A stretch of DNA of 64,000 nucleotides from the NCBI GenBank assembly GCA_016710325.1, contig JADJXK010000002.1:124001-188000 (forward strand). Direction: 5' to 3'. This document shows, one piece after another, positions 15,809 through 24,020 of this stretch (positions within the stretch are counted from its first letter, which is position 1; each line of letters begins with the position of its first letter). This stretch comes from Candidatus Leptofilum proximum (GTDB taxonomy: Bacteria; Chloroflexota; Anaerolineae; Promineifilales; Promineifilaceae). The notes under the pieces are model-generated. The model searched no databases. It had not been told where the DNA came from and saw only the letters and a list, made by a program, of their open reading frames with translations. Made by a program: the position numbers and the translations under genes.

Positions 15809-16630
15809 TTCCCAAAAAAGAAATTGTTTTTCCAGCCAGACGATGCTTTGGTAAACGGCCGTACTCAACCCCGTCAAAATAAACACGGCGGCAAACAGGG
15901 CGGGCATGTTCAGATTGGTGTAGGCCAGCCACATGGCCCGGCCCAGGCCGCTGGAGGCGCCCATCCATTCCGCCACCACCGCACCGATGAGCGCCAGCGG
16001 CCCGACCACGCGTAAAGCGGCAAAAAGATACGGCCGTGCCCCCGGCCACCGTGCCTGCAAAAAAATCTCCTGCGGCGTGGCGTTGAGCGAGCGCAGCCAG
16101 TCCAGCAGCGCCCCATCCACCGAGCGAAAGCCCGTGAGCGCGTTGATCAACACCGGGAAAAAGGTGAGCAGCGCCGTCACAATCACCTTGGGTGCGGGGC
16201 CAAAACCCAGCCAGATGGTGAGAATCGGGGCGATAGCGATGATGGGCGTGGATTTGATGAGGATCGCCAAAGACATGACCCCCTGCTCCAGCTGCTGCCA
16301 AAAGGTGATGAGCACAGCCAGGGCCAGGCCAACGGCCGTTCCCAAAACCAGCCCCGCCACCGCTTCCAGCAGCGTCACGCCGCCCGCCAGCAGCAAGTCG
16401 GCCAAATGGCTGAACAGGTAGCTGAATACGGCCGTTGGCGCGGGAAACAAATATGCAGGCGTGTCGGTGAGGCGAACGGCCGTTTCCCACACCACAAATA
16501 CCCCCACCAGCAGTCCCACGCCAGACAAATTGACCCGCTTCCGCAGGAATTTAACCGCATAGGGCGCAGAGGACGCAGAGGAAAAATCAATCTGTGAAAT
16601 CTGTGAAATCTGAGGATTTTCCTTAGCCAT
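15806..16630 (-). CDS. ABC transporter permease (ThiX/SsuC-like)
   Basis: 274 residues, six predicted membrane helices, with the permease coupling motif region (ATPQEIFLQARWPGA) that contacts the ATPase. The ATG at 16630 overlaps the ATPase stop by eight bases and has a strong AGGAGG site at good spacing, so the start is firm. The first ~25 residues (PQISQISQIDFSSASSAP) are not permease-like. They are a translated copy of the CACAGATT/CTCTGCG repeats, so the repeat has inserted into the coding sequence. With the neighbouring ATPase and lipoprotein it forms one importer, likely for a thiamine-precursor-like solute. Confidence 0.88.
   Translation of the reverse strand: MAKENPQISQISQIDFSSASSAPYAVKFLRKRVNLSGVGLLVGVFVVWETAVRLTDTPAYLFPAPTAVFSYLFSHLADLLLAGGVTLLEAVAGLVLGTAVGLALAVLITFWQQLEQGVMSLAILIKSTPIIAIAPILTIWLGFGPAPKVIVTALLTFFPVLINALTGFRSVDGALLDWLRSLNATPQEIFLQARWPGARPYLFAALRVVGPLALIGAVVAEWMGASSGLGRAMWLAYTNLNMPALFAAVFILTGLSTAVYQSIVWLEKQFLFWE
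16545..16616. repeat. CACAGATT/CTCTGCG iterated repeat inside the permease gene
   Basis: Reiterated CAGATTTCA units followed by CTCTGCGTC / CTCTGCGCC units, on the minus strand. They lie inside the 5' end of the permease gene and are translated. The second unit recurs at 42051-42100. Confidence 0.8.
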
Positions 16631-17381
16631 GGACCACCTCCTGCCGCAGCAGCGCCCGCGCCTGTCGCAGAAGGTCCTGGAACGCCGCGCTGGTGTCGTC
16701 GCGGGGGCGGGGCAGCGGCACGGCGATCTCCCCGGCAATCGTGCCCGGTCGTGACGTCAGCACCACGACGCGGTCGGACAGCCGAATCGCTTCGTGCAGA
16801 TTGTGGGTGATCCACAGCACCGTCGGCCGGAACTGCCGCCAGAATTGCAGCAGTTCCCCGGCCAGCAGCTCCCGCGTCAGTTCGTCGAGGGCGGCAAATG
16901 GCTCATCCATCAACCAGACGGCCGCTCCCGTAGCCAGCGTCCGCGCCAATGCCGCCCGCTGCTGCATCCCGCCGGAGAGAGTCAGCGGGTAGGCATGAGC
17001 AAAGTCGCTGAGGCCAACCATTGTGAGCAAATCTTGGGGGTGGGGAACGGCCGTTCCCCCATTTTTCGGATTGATTTTCTGGGCCAGCCGCACGTTTTCC
17101 AACACGGTGCGCCAGGGCAGTAGGGCAGCCTGCTGGGCCATCCAGCCAATCTGCTTGGCGGCTCGAGCGGCGGCGGGCGGCTGCCCATCGAGGCAGACGC
17201 TGCCCTGGGTGGGCGTTTGCAGCCCGGCAATGAGGCGCATCAGGGTCGATTTGCCGCAGCCGCTGACGCCGACAAGACTCACAAATTCGCCCGGCTGGAT
17301 GTGCAGATCGATAGCTTGTAGGGCGTGGGTACGGCCGTAACGATGGCTCAGCCCATCCACGCGAATGTCGAGTGAATTCAT
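16623..17381 (-). CDS. ABC transporter ATP-binding protein
   Basis: 252 residues. Walker A is GVSGCGKST (~38-46), the Q-loop lies near QQAALLPWRT, the signature is LSGGMQQRAALART, Walker B is VWLMDEPF and the switch His is in WITHN. It belongs to the nitrate/taurine/thiamine-precursor (SsuB/ThiZ) group. It powers the importer formed with the downstream permease and lipoprotein. It overlaps the regulator gene by four bases (ATGA) upstream and the permease by eight downstream, so all are one transcript. Confidence 0.92.
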   Translation of the reverse strand: MNSLDIRVDGLSHRYGRTHALQAIDLHIQPGEFVSLVGVSGCGKSTLMRLIAGLQTPTQGSVCLDGQPPAAARAAKQIGWMAQQAALLPWRTVLENVRLAQKINPKNGGTAVPHPQDLLTMVGLSDFAHAYPLTLSGGMQQRAALARTLATGAAVWLMDEPFAALDELTRELLAGELLQFWRQFRPTVLWITHNLHEAIRLSDRVVVLTSRPGTIAGEIAVPLPRPRDDTSAAFQDLLRQARALLRQEVVHG

Positions 17382-18544
17382 GCGCGTCCCAATCCTTGCT
17401 GTCCGGTGAGGCGCTGCGGGATAATTTGTACGGCCGTCCAGCCCTCAGTCTGGCACAACTCTGGCTGCTGATCCGCCCCCTGGCCCAGGTAGCGCACCGC
17501 CAGGCGCTGGCGCAGCCCTGCCAAACCACCAGGAATCTGGCTTTGTGGCACTGCTTGGGCGGCACCTACGACAAAGGCGCGGCGCAGCGGCGGCCACGGT
17601 TCGTCGATAGTGAGCGAAACACGCCCCGTTTCATCCACGACCTGCTTCCACTGCGCGCCCGGCGAGGCGGCGACCCAAAAGGAACGGCCGTCCCATTCGT
17701 ACCACAGCGGCAAGACGTGCGGCGTGCCGTCGGCGCGTACGCAGGCCAGCCGGGCGCTCCACGGCCCGTGCAAAAACTGCTCAATTTCCGCCTGGCCCAG
17801 GGCGCGGTTGGGGCCGATGGGTTCGCCAACGGCCCAGCCGTACGGCTGGTACACCGCCGCCCCCAACCGAAACGAAATGCGCGATGCGGCCTGCTGCACC
17901 TGCTTTTTGAGCCCGGCCACCGTTTCTGGCTGGCTGCGGAAGAGGGGCAGGCTCACCTGCAAGGCGGCGCTGGGCTGCACGCCGTCGGCGCAAATGGGGC
18001 AGGCGATGTCGATGGTTTCGGCCGTTTCCTGGGTGGCGGCGCCTTCACTGCGGAACTGGTTGAAGACGGCCGTTTGCTGCGCTACCTGGTTGGGAATTCC
18101 AGCCAGCAGCAGGCGGCCGCCAGGGCTGGCCGATGCGTCCTCGCGCTGCCCCAGGCGGTACACAGCACGTACCCGGTTGACCCCTTCGCGCTGAGCCAGC
18201 AGCACCGTTTCTGCCCGATCGAGCCAGAGGAGAACGGTCGTTTCTGCCAGATTAATCTGCGCCATTTCCGCTTCAAAGGCAGTAATAAGCGGCTCCAGCC
18301 CTGGCGATTTTTGCGGCAGCAGTGCCCACAGCGCTGGGCCGAGCTGGTATTTGCCCCGGCTGTCGCTCTGCTCGATGTAGCTGCGCGCCTTCAGCGTGTT
18401 CAGCAGGGCAAACAGCCCACTGCGCGACATATCATCCAGCCGATCCAGCAGCTCCGTGGCGCTCAGCCCATCTGGCGTACTGCCCAGCGCCTCTAATATG
18501 TTCAACGTCCGCTCGGCGGCAGGCACCTGTTTTGAGTAGTTCAT
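17378..18544 (-). CDS. IclR-type regulator fused to a PNPOx-like split barrel
   Basis: 388 residues. Residues ~8-70 form an IclR winged helix (AAERTLNILEALGSTPDG...). An IclR-like effector region follows to ~250. The C-terminal ~130 residues (WSARLACVRADGTPHVLPLW...FWVAASPGAQW) are a pyridoxamine-phosphate-oxidase-like barrel that in relatives binds FMN, F420 or haem. The open frame extends upstream, but those residues are a translated GGAGATT repeat, so I place the start at 18544. It heads the importer operon, overlapping the ATPase gene by four bases. It probably controls the operon in response to a flavin/F420 or B6-like ligand; that is inference. Confidence 0.8.
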   Translation of the reverse strand: MNYSKQVPAAERTLNILEALGSTPDGLSATELLDRLDDMSRSGLFALLNTLKARSYIEQSDSRGKYQLGPALWALLPQKSPGLEPLITAFEAEMAQINLAETTVLLWLDRAETVLLAQREGVNRVRAVYRLGQREDASASPGGRLLLAGIPNQVAQQTAVFNQFRSEGAATQETAETIDIACPICADGVQPSAALQVSLPLFRSQPETVAGLKKQVQQAASRISFRLGAAVYQPYGWAVGEPIGPNRALGQAEIEQFLHGPWSARLACVRADGTPHVLPLWYEWDGRSFWVAASPGAQWKQVVDETGRVSLTIDEPWPPLRRAFVVGAAQAVPQSQIPGGLAGLRQRLAVRYLGQGADQQPELCQTEGWTAVQIIPQRLTGQQGLGRA

Positions 18545-18548
18545 AAGC

Positions 18549-18606
18549 AGAAGGAGATTAGAGATTGGAGACTGGAGATTGCCCAATCTCTAATCTCCAA
18601 TCCCCT
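18549..18606. repeat. GGAGATT-type iterated hairpin
   Basis: The left arm repeats GAGATTGGAGACTGGAGATT and the right arm repeats AATCTCTAATCTCCAATC, nearly exact reverse complements. It lies directly upstream of the regulator start. Sister copies are at 32854-32903 and 57786-57847. Confidence 0.85.
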
Positions 18607-18722
18607 AAATTTAGTCCAGTATACAAAATAGGCGTTTATTATAGCGGACAAAACAGATTTGTCATTGAATTTGCGGAGGTAGTGCAAGCCCCCTGGGGCT
18701 TCCCCAACTAGCCGGGCGGCTT

Positions 18723-18776
18723 ATGAACCTGAAGAAAATAAATCGGTAATCGCCCACAGAGATCCTTCAGGTTCAT
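18723..18776. repeat. Inverted repeat in the regulator upstream region
   Basis: ATGAACCTGAAG (18723-18734) and CTTCAGGTTCAT (18765-18776) are exact reverse complements around a 30-base loop. It lies between the nitroreductase stop and the importer operon and could be an operator or a terminator. Confidence 0.6.
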
Positions 18777-18809
18777 TTAAGGCGATTCAGTGTCAAGTTT
18801 ATTACGGTT

Positions 18810-19454
18810 TTATTTTTGAATCGCCATCAGCCCCCGGCGGTCCAAAAAGTGCACGCGACTGGGCCAGGGGGCACGGGTTTTCTCTTTTTCTTCGGCAGGC
18901 CAGCCAAGCGTCAGCAAACCCTGTGGCTCCCAATCGGGCGGCAAATCGAGCGTTTCCTGCACCAGCTCGGGCACAAAAAGCGGGGCGCAGAGCCAGCATG
19001 CCCCCAGCCCGGCGGCGTGGGCGGTGAGCCATAACGTTTGGGCGGCCATGGCCACACTTTGCACGGCCATCGTACGCTCGGCCTGGCGGCGACGGCCGTC
19101 TGCATAACTGTCCATATCCACCATGCTCAAACACACCACAACCACCACTGGCGCGCCGGTAATACGAGCGAAGGAGCGGTCTACGTCGCGTTCAATCACC
19201 TCTGGCGGGTCGCCGTCGGCGGTGCGATCGGCGCGCAGGCGTAGGCCCATGGCGCGGGCCAGTGTTTCCTTGCTGGCGGGAGTTTCCAGCACGGCGAAGC
19301 GCCACGGCTGGCGGTTGTGGGCGGAGGGGGACCAGACGGCCGTTTCCAGCAATAAATCCAGCAGTTCCGGCGGAACAGGTTCATCGGTATAACGGCGAAT
19401 GGCACGACGGCCGTGTGCCAGGCGTACAAAATCATCTAACGTTGCGTTTGTCAT
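18810..19454 (-). CDS. Nitroreductase-family protein, FbiB C-terminal-like
   Basis: 214-residue FMN-dependent nitroreductase fold. The N-terminal GRRAIRRYTDEPVPPELL and SPSAHNRQPWRF are the FMN-binding arginine and Ser/Asn regions. QSVAMAAQTLWLTAHAAGLG is the central helix, and LDLPPDWEPQGLLTLGWPAE is close to the C-terminal domain of FbiB. That domain reduces dehydro-F420-0 during F420 synthesis. With cofC 4 kb away the assignment is reasonable, but generic nitroreductase activity cannot be excluded. Three octamers lie within it. Confidence 0.8.
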   Translation of the reverse strand: MTNATLDDFVRLAHGRRAIRRYTDEPVPPELLDLLLETAVWSPSAHNRQPWRFAVLETPASKETLARAMGLRLRADRTADGDPPEVIERDVDRSFARITGAPVVVVVCLSMVDMDSYADGRRRQAERTMAVQSVAMAAQTLWLTAHAAGLGACWLCAPLFVPELVQETLDLPPDWEPQGLLTLGWPAEEKEKTRAPWPSRVHFLDRRGLMAIQK

Positions 19455-19529
19455 GTTCGGAGTATAACCAATTTCCTTGAAGCAACACCGGCTGGACTGT
19501 AGAATGGTTATTGGTCAGAAGGGCACTAT

Positions 19530-19594
19530 CCACAGATGACACAGATTTCACAGATAAAGAACCCAAAATCTGTGTCATCTGTGTAATCTGTGGT
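19530..19594. repeat. CACAGATT-type iterated hairpin
   Basis: Left arm of three CACAGATnn units, right arm of three ATCTGTGTnn units, loop of about 15 bases. It lies just ahead of the thiolase ribosome-binding site. Confidence 0.88.
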
Positions 19595-19614
19595 TAATTA
19601 CTTAGGAGGAGAGC

Positions 19615-20826
19615 ATGAGTGGAGAAGCGTATATTTTTGAGGCGATTCGCACGCCGCGGGGGCGGGGTAAGCAGAACGGCTCCCTGTACGAGGTGCCGCC
19701 GGTGGAGCTGCTGGCCACGCTGCTGCGCGCGATGCAGCAGCGGCACGACCTGGACACCGCCCAGGTGAATGACGTGGTGCTGGGCTGCGTGACGCCGCTG
19801 GGCGATCAGGGGGCGGATATTGCGCGGACGGCCGTTCTCTACGCCGGGTGGGATGTGGACGTGCCCGGTGTGCAGCTGAACCGCTTTTGTGCCTCGGGGC
19901 TGGAGGCCGTCAATATAGCCGCCATGAAGGTGCGCTCCGGCTGGGAAGAGCTGGTGGTGGCGGGCGGCGTTGAGTCGATGTCCCGCCTGCCGATGGGCTC
20001 CGACGGCGGGGCAATGATGTTGGACCCCAAGGTGAGCAGCAAGATCAACTTTGTGCCCCAGGGCATCGGTGCGGACCTCATCGCTACGCTGGAAGGGTTC
20101 AGACGCGACGATGTGGACGCCTTTGCCCTGCGCTCGCAGCAGCGTGCCGCCCACGCCTGGGAAAACGGCTACTTCCAGAATTCCATCGTACCGGTAAAAG
20201 ACCAAAACGGGCTGACCATCCTGGAAAAAGATGAGCATATCCGGGCCGATTCGACGCTGGCGGGTCTGGGCAAGCTCAGCCCGGCCTTTGCCGCCATTGG
20301 CGAGATGGGCTTTGACGCCCTGGCGCAGCAGGTCTACACCGAGGTCGAGCAAATCAACCACGTGCACACGGCGGGCAACTCGTCCGGCATTGTTGATGGC
20401 GCGGCGCTGGTGCTGATTGGCTCAAAGGAAAAGGGCAAAGCGCTGGGGCTGAAGCCGCGGGCGCGCATTCGTTCGGCGGCGCTGGTGGGCACCGAGCCGA
20501 CGATCATGCTCATTGGTCCGGGGCCAGCCTCGCAGAAGGCGCTGAAGCTGGCGGGCATGGATGTGAAAGATATTGATCTGTTTGAGGTGAACGAGGCGTT
20601 TGCGGCCGTTGTGCTGCGCTTCATGCGTGACCTGGGCATCGAGGGGGCAGAAAACGTCAACGTCAACGGCGGGGCGATTGCCATGGGGCATCCGCTGGGG
20701 GCCACCGGAGCGATGCTGCTGGGCACGGTGCTCGACGAGTTGGAGCGCACCGACCTGGCCACGGCGCTGATTACGTTGTGTGTTGGCGGTGGTATGGGCA
20801 TTGCCACGGTGATTGAGCGCGTCTAA
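19615..20826 (+). CDS. fadA: Acetyl-CoA C-acyltransferase (thiolase)
   Basis: 403 residues, thiolase family. It cleaves 3-ketoacyl-CoA in beta-oxidation, or condenses acetyl-CoA. The nucleophile is Cys92 in NRFCASGLEAV. GGVESMSRLPMG, NEAFAA, GGAIAMGHPLGATGA (catalytic His) and CVGGGMG (second Cys) are all present. AGGAGGAGA lies at proper spacing before the ATG. It is followed, after a GTGAATT repeat, by the FadB-like gene, so the pair encodes thiolase plus hydratase/dehydrogenase. Biosynthetic use cannot be ruled out, but the neighbour favours fatty-acid degradation. Confidence 0.93.
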   Translation: MSGEAYIFEAIRTPRGRGKQNGSLYEVPPVELLATLLRAMQQRHDLDTAQVNDVVLGCVTPLGDQGADIARTAVLYAGWDVDVPGVQLNRFCASGLEAVNIAAMKVRSGWEELVVAGGVESMSRLPMGSDGGAMMLDPKVSSKINFVPQGIGADLIATLEGFRRDDVDAFALRSQQRAAHAWENGYFQNSIVPVKDQNGLTILEKDEHIRADSTLAGLGKLSPAFAAIGEMGFDALAQQVYTEVEQINHVHTAGNSSGIVDGAALVLIGSKEKGKALGLKPRARIRSAALVGTEPTIMLIGPGPASQKALKLAGMDVKDIDLFEVNEAFAAVVLRFMRDLGIEGAENVNVNGGAIAMGHPLGATGAMLLGTVLDELERTDLATALITLCVGGGMGIATVIERV

Positions 20827-20861
20827 GAATCTACGTCTTCTCAAGAACTGTGCTAGGAAAG

Positions 20862-20963
20862 GAATTGTGAATGATGAATAATGAATTGTGAATCGTGAAC
20901 GATCCTTCCTCCAGGCTTTCATTTACAATCAAACGTTCACAATTCACTATTCGCAATTATTGA
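20862..20963. repeat. GTGAATT-type iterated hairpin
   Basis: Left part of reiterated AATTGTGAATGATG units, right part of reiterated CACAATTCACTATTCGCAATT units, with a middle of about 35 bases. It lies between the thiolase and FadB-like genes. A sister copy is at 48335-48422. Confidence 0.8.
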
Positions 20964-20972
20964 GGGTGTGGG

Positions 20973-23126
20973 ATGGCAATTCATTACGCAAAAGATGAAC
21001 AGCAGATTGTAACGTTGACGCTGGACCGGCCGGGGCGGTCGGCTAACGTGATTGATGCCGAATTTGGCGTGGCCCTGGCGACAACGCTGGAGCGTTTGCA
21101 GGCGGAGCCGAACCTGGCCGGAGTAATCATAACCTCGGCCAAAAAAACGTTTATGGCGGGTGGTGACCTGGAATGGCTGTACGCCGCCACAGATGCTGCC
21201 GAGGTTTTCCGCGGCGCCGAGGCGCTAAAGGCAGCTTTCAGACAGATGGAAAAGCTGGGCGTGCCAGTGGTGGCGGCCATCAACGGCACGGCGCTGGGCG
21301 GTGGGTTGGAACTGGCGCTAGCCTGCCATTATCGTGTCGTGCTGAACGATTCGCGACTGAAGCTGGGCTTCCCGGAAGTGACGCTGGGCTTGCTGCCGGG
21401 CGGTGGCGGCGTAACGCGCCTGCCGCGTATGATTGGGCTGCAAGCCGCCTTCCCGCTGCTGACCGAAGGCACGCAGCTGGACCCCGTCGCGGCCAAAGCC
21501 GCCGGGCTGGTGGATGAGCTGGCGGAAGATCTGGCCGATCTCCAAACCAAAGCCCGCGCCTGGATTGCGGCCAATCCTAAGGCAGCTCAGCCGTGGGACA
21601 AGCCCGGCTTTCGCATTCCGGGCGGCGACCCGCGCAGCCCGAAGGTGGCGCAGCTGCTGGCAGTAGCGCCAGCCATGTTGCGGAAGCGCACCTACGGCAA
21701 TTATCCCGCGCCGGAAGCGATTTTGAGCGCTATGGTGGAGGGTACGGCCGTTGATTTTGATACCGCTAGCCGGATTGAGTCGCGCTATTTTGCCCGGCTG
21801 GCCACCAGCCAGGTGGCTAAAAACATGATCAACGCTTTCTGGTTCCAGCTGAACCAGATCAGCGACGGGGCGAGCCGGCCGCAGACGGTGCCTCCGCAGG
21901 TGACGCAAAAGGTGGGCGTGCTGGGTGCGGGCATGATGGGGCATGGGATTGCTTACGTAACGGCCGTTGCCAACCTCCCCGTCGTGCTCAAAGATGTCAC
22001 CCTGGAACAGGCCGAGGCGGGCAAGGACAAAGTGGCGGCGCTGCTGGACAAGCGGGTGCGACAGGGCAAGCTGACCAGGATGCGGCGCGACGAAACGCTG
22101 GCCCGCATCCAGCCCACGGCCGATGCCGCCGACGTGGCGGGCTGCGATTTGATCATCGAGGCGGTGTTTGAGGATCGTGAGCTGAAGGCGAAGGTGACCC
22201 AGGAAGCAGAGGCGGTTTTGGCGGAGACGGCCCCTTCGGCAGGCTCAGGGCAGGCTGTCTTCGCCAGCAACACCTCTACCTTACCCATCACCGGACTGGC
22301 AAAGGCATCCAAACGGCCGCAAAACTTCATTGGCCTGCACTTTTTCTCGCCGGTAGAAAAGATGAAGCTGGTGGAAATTATCACTGGAACCGAAACCAGT
22401 GACGAGACGCTGGCCAGAGCGTTTGATTTCGTGCTGAAAATCCGCAAGACGCCGATTGTGGTGAACGACAGCCGGGGGTTTTACACCTCGCGGGTGTTTG
22501 GCACTTATCTACGTGAGGGGCTGGCCCTGTTGGGCGAGGGGCAGCACCCCCGGGCCATCGAAGCGGCGGGCCTGCAGGCGGGCATGCCCGTGGGGCCGCT
22601 GGCCCTGGCCGACGAGGTGAGCCTGGGGTTGATGCGCCACATCCGCGAGCAGACGCGCAAGGATTTTGCGGCCGAGGGTAAACTGGTGCCCGGCCACCCC
22701 GCAGATGCGGTGCTGGATGTAATGACGGAGGAATACGGCCGTTTCGGCAAAGCTCGCGGCGCGGGATTCTACGATTATCCCGAGGATGGCCAAAAGCACC
22801 TCTGGCCGGAGCTGCGTACCCTCTTCCCGCCACATGGTGAACCCTTATGCCAGGAGGAGATGATTGAGCGGTTGATGTTTGTGCAGGTGCTGGAAACGGT
22901 GCGCTGTTTAGAAGAAAACGTGGTCACCAGCGCCGCCGACGCCAACATCGGGTCGATTTTTGGCTGGGGCTTTGCGCCGTTTAAGGGCGGCACGCTGCAA
23001 TACATCAACGATTATGGCGTGGCGGCGTTTGTGCAGCGCAGCCAGGAACTGGCGGCCCAATACGGCGACCGGTTTGCTCCGCCGCAGAAGCTGCTGGCGA
23101 TGCGCGACGCTGGTCGCACGTTTTGA
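20973..23126 (+). CDS. Enoyl-CoA hydratase / 3-hydroxyacyl-CoA dehydrogenase (FadB/FadJ-like)
   Basis: 717 residues. The crotonase domain (~1-190) has the oxyanion segment AINGTALGGGLELALAC and the Glu-bearing PEVTLGLLPGGGG. The NAD-binding domain (~310-) starts VGVLGAGMMGHGIAYV. The dehydrogenase segments ASNTSTLPITGLA, GLHFFSPVEKMKLVEII and VVNDSRGFYTSRVF follow, and then two C-terminal dehydrogenase domains. It carries out steps two and three of beta-oxidation and pairs with the upstream thiolase. A short SAGSGQA segment at about residues 422-428 comes from a CCTTCGGCAGGCTCAGG repeat inserted in frame just before ASNTSTLP. Confidence 0.93.
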   Translation: MAIHYAKDEQQIVTLTLDRPGRSANVIDAEFGVALATTLERLQAEPNLAGVIITSAKKTFMAGGDLEWLYAATDAAEVFRGAEALKAAFRQMEKLGVPVVAAINGTALGGGLELALACHYRVVLNDSRLKLGFPEVTLGLLPGGGGVTRLPRMIGLQAAFPLLTEGTQLDPVAAKAAGLVDELAEDLADLQTKARAWIAANPKAAQPWDKPGFRIPGGDPRSPKVAQLLAVAPAMLRKRTYGNYPAPEAILSAMVEGTAVDFDTASRIESRYFARLATSQVAKNMINAFWFQLNQISDGASRPQTVPPQVTQKVGVLGAGMMGHGIAYVTAVANLPVVLKDVTLEQAEAGKDKVAALLDKRVRQGKLTRMRRDETLARIQPTADAADVAGCDLIIEAVFEDRELKAKVTQEAEAVLAETAPSAGSGQAVFASNTSTLPITGLAKASKRPQNFIGLHFFSPVEKMKLVEIITGTETSDETLARAFDFVLKIRKTPIVVNDSRGFYTSRVFGTYLREGLALLGEGQHPRAIEAAGLQAGMPVGPLALADEVSLGLMRHIREQTRKDFAAEGKLVPGHPADAVLDVMTEEYGRFGKARGAGFYDYPEDGQKHLWPELRTLFPPHGEPLCQEEMIERLMFVQVLETVRCLEENVVTSAADANIGSIFGWGFAPFKGGTLQYINDYGVAAFVQRSQELAAQYGDRFAPPQKLLAMRDAGRTF
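22233..22256. repeat. CCTTCGGCAGGCTCAGG element inside the FadB-like gene
   Basis: The 24-base sequence shares its first 17 bases with the right arm of the palindrome at 27966-28017. Here it lies in frame inside a coding region and is translated as SAGSGQA. Confidence 0.8.
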
Positions 23127-23184
23127 TCGATTTGCCTTCCCAGAGGATCGGAAATTTCTATTAGTACATCAAATTACTAAATTT

Positions 23185-23230
23185 GCGGGGTAAATCTTGG
23201 CAATTTACCGACAAACGCCCCGCTTTTTTA
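23185..23230 (+). terminator. Intrinsic terminator after the FadB-like gene
   Basis: GCGGGG (23185-23190) pairs with CCCCGC (23218-23223) and a T6 run follows. An inner GGTAAAT/ATTTACC stem could compete with it. Confidence 0.7.
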
Positions 23231-23243
23231 GAAAATCCTTGTA

Positions 23244-23975
23244 CTAGGGGCTGCTGTCTGTTATTAACCAAGTATCATCTTTTGTAGGTCGAGAGAGGAT
23301 GTAAAGAATATCTTGATTGAATACGCTGCCATCATCTCGTTTAGTGAACGCAAGGAAAACCCGTACAGAAGCTGTTGTATCTGTTTCTTCAGTGACTTCC
23401 AGTTTTAGAATCTCAACATATCTGAAGGGAAAATAGTAATCATTAAATTGAGAAAATCCACTAGGATATTTGCTAATCTTGTAGTCCCCTGAGAGCTTTT
23501 CCCATGCTTTATGAGTATCAAGGCCGGTCAAATCATGGATGTAACTTGAGACAAAAACACTAGGTTCTCTTAGTTTTCGATCTGAATTCCAAGAATAAAT
23601 GGCGTATATCGCAATTAGAATGAGGGCAATAAGCAGTATCCAGGTAAAAGTATTAGAATTGTTTGATGCTGTGCTAGATTGCTCAAATTCATTTTCGTCA
23701 TAAGGTCTTGATTCTTCATACTCGTACCTATTAAAAAGGTTTGGTCTATCTACCTGAACTTGCTCGACGAGATCATCAAGCCTTCCACGACGTTCAAAAT
23801 AATCTACAAGTTCCTGTGCAAACATAATTCGGGTAGTGTTGGCGCCGCCAACATTTTCCCAATTGACTCCTAAATTTTGGCAAAGCAGCTTCATTTCCTG
23901 CAAGTTATATCCAGAAGCAATCATGTCACGCAGCGTATTTTTTTGCCTTGGGTCTAATTCAAGCATTTCAAACAC
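23244..23975 (-). CDS. EAD7-like effector-associated membrane protein
   Basis: 243 residues. The N-terminal ~80 residues (LRDMIASGYNLQEMKLLCQN, then LVDYFERRGRLDDLVEQVQV and RPNLF) match the pattern of effector-associated domain 7. EAD7 is an adaptor found in bacterial conflict and NLR-like systems. One membrane helix follows (~110-129, FTWILLIALILIAIYAIYSW), then an outer domain of ~110 residues that I do not recognise. Base composition is more AT-rich than that of its neighbours, and the gene has no ACGGCCGT, both suggesting recent arrival. It lies 45 bp after the DUF58 gene in the same direction. No cognate enzyme partner is visible in the window. An ATG nine bases downstream (23966) is an alternative start. 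Confidence 0.7.
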   Translation of the reverse strand: MFEMLELDPRQKNTLRDMIASGYNLQEMKLLCQNLGVNWENVGGANTTRIMFAQELVDYFERRGRLDDLVEQVQVDRPNLFNRYEYEESRPYDENEFEQSSTASNNSNTFTWILLIALILIAIYAIYSWNSDRKLREPSVFVSSYIHDLTGLDTHKAWEKLSGDYKISKYPSGFSQFNDYYFPFRYVEILKLEVTEETDTTASVRVFLAFTKRDDGSVFNQDILYILSRPTKDDTWLITDSSP

Positions 23976-24020
23976 CTATTGATCGAAATTCACCCCAAAA
24001 TTTCTTTTTACTTATCACTT

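Noticed and set aside
18660..18800. TPP riboswitch ahead of the thiamine-type importer operon
   Set aside because: A GAACCTGAA stretch and a hairpin are present, but the CTGAGA motif and the conserved second arm are missing. The GAACCT stretch belongs to a simple inverted repeat.
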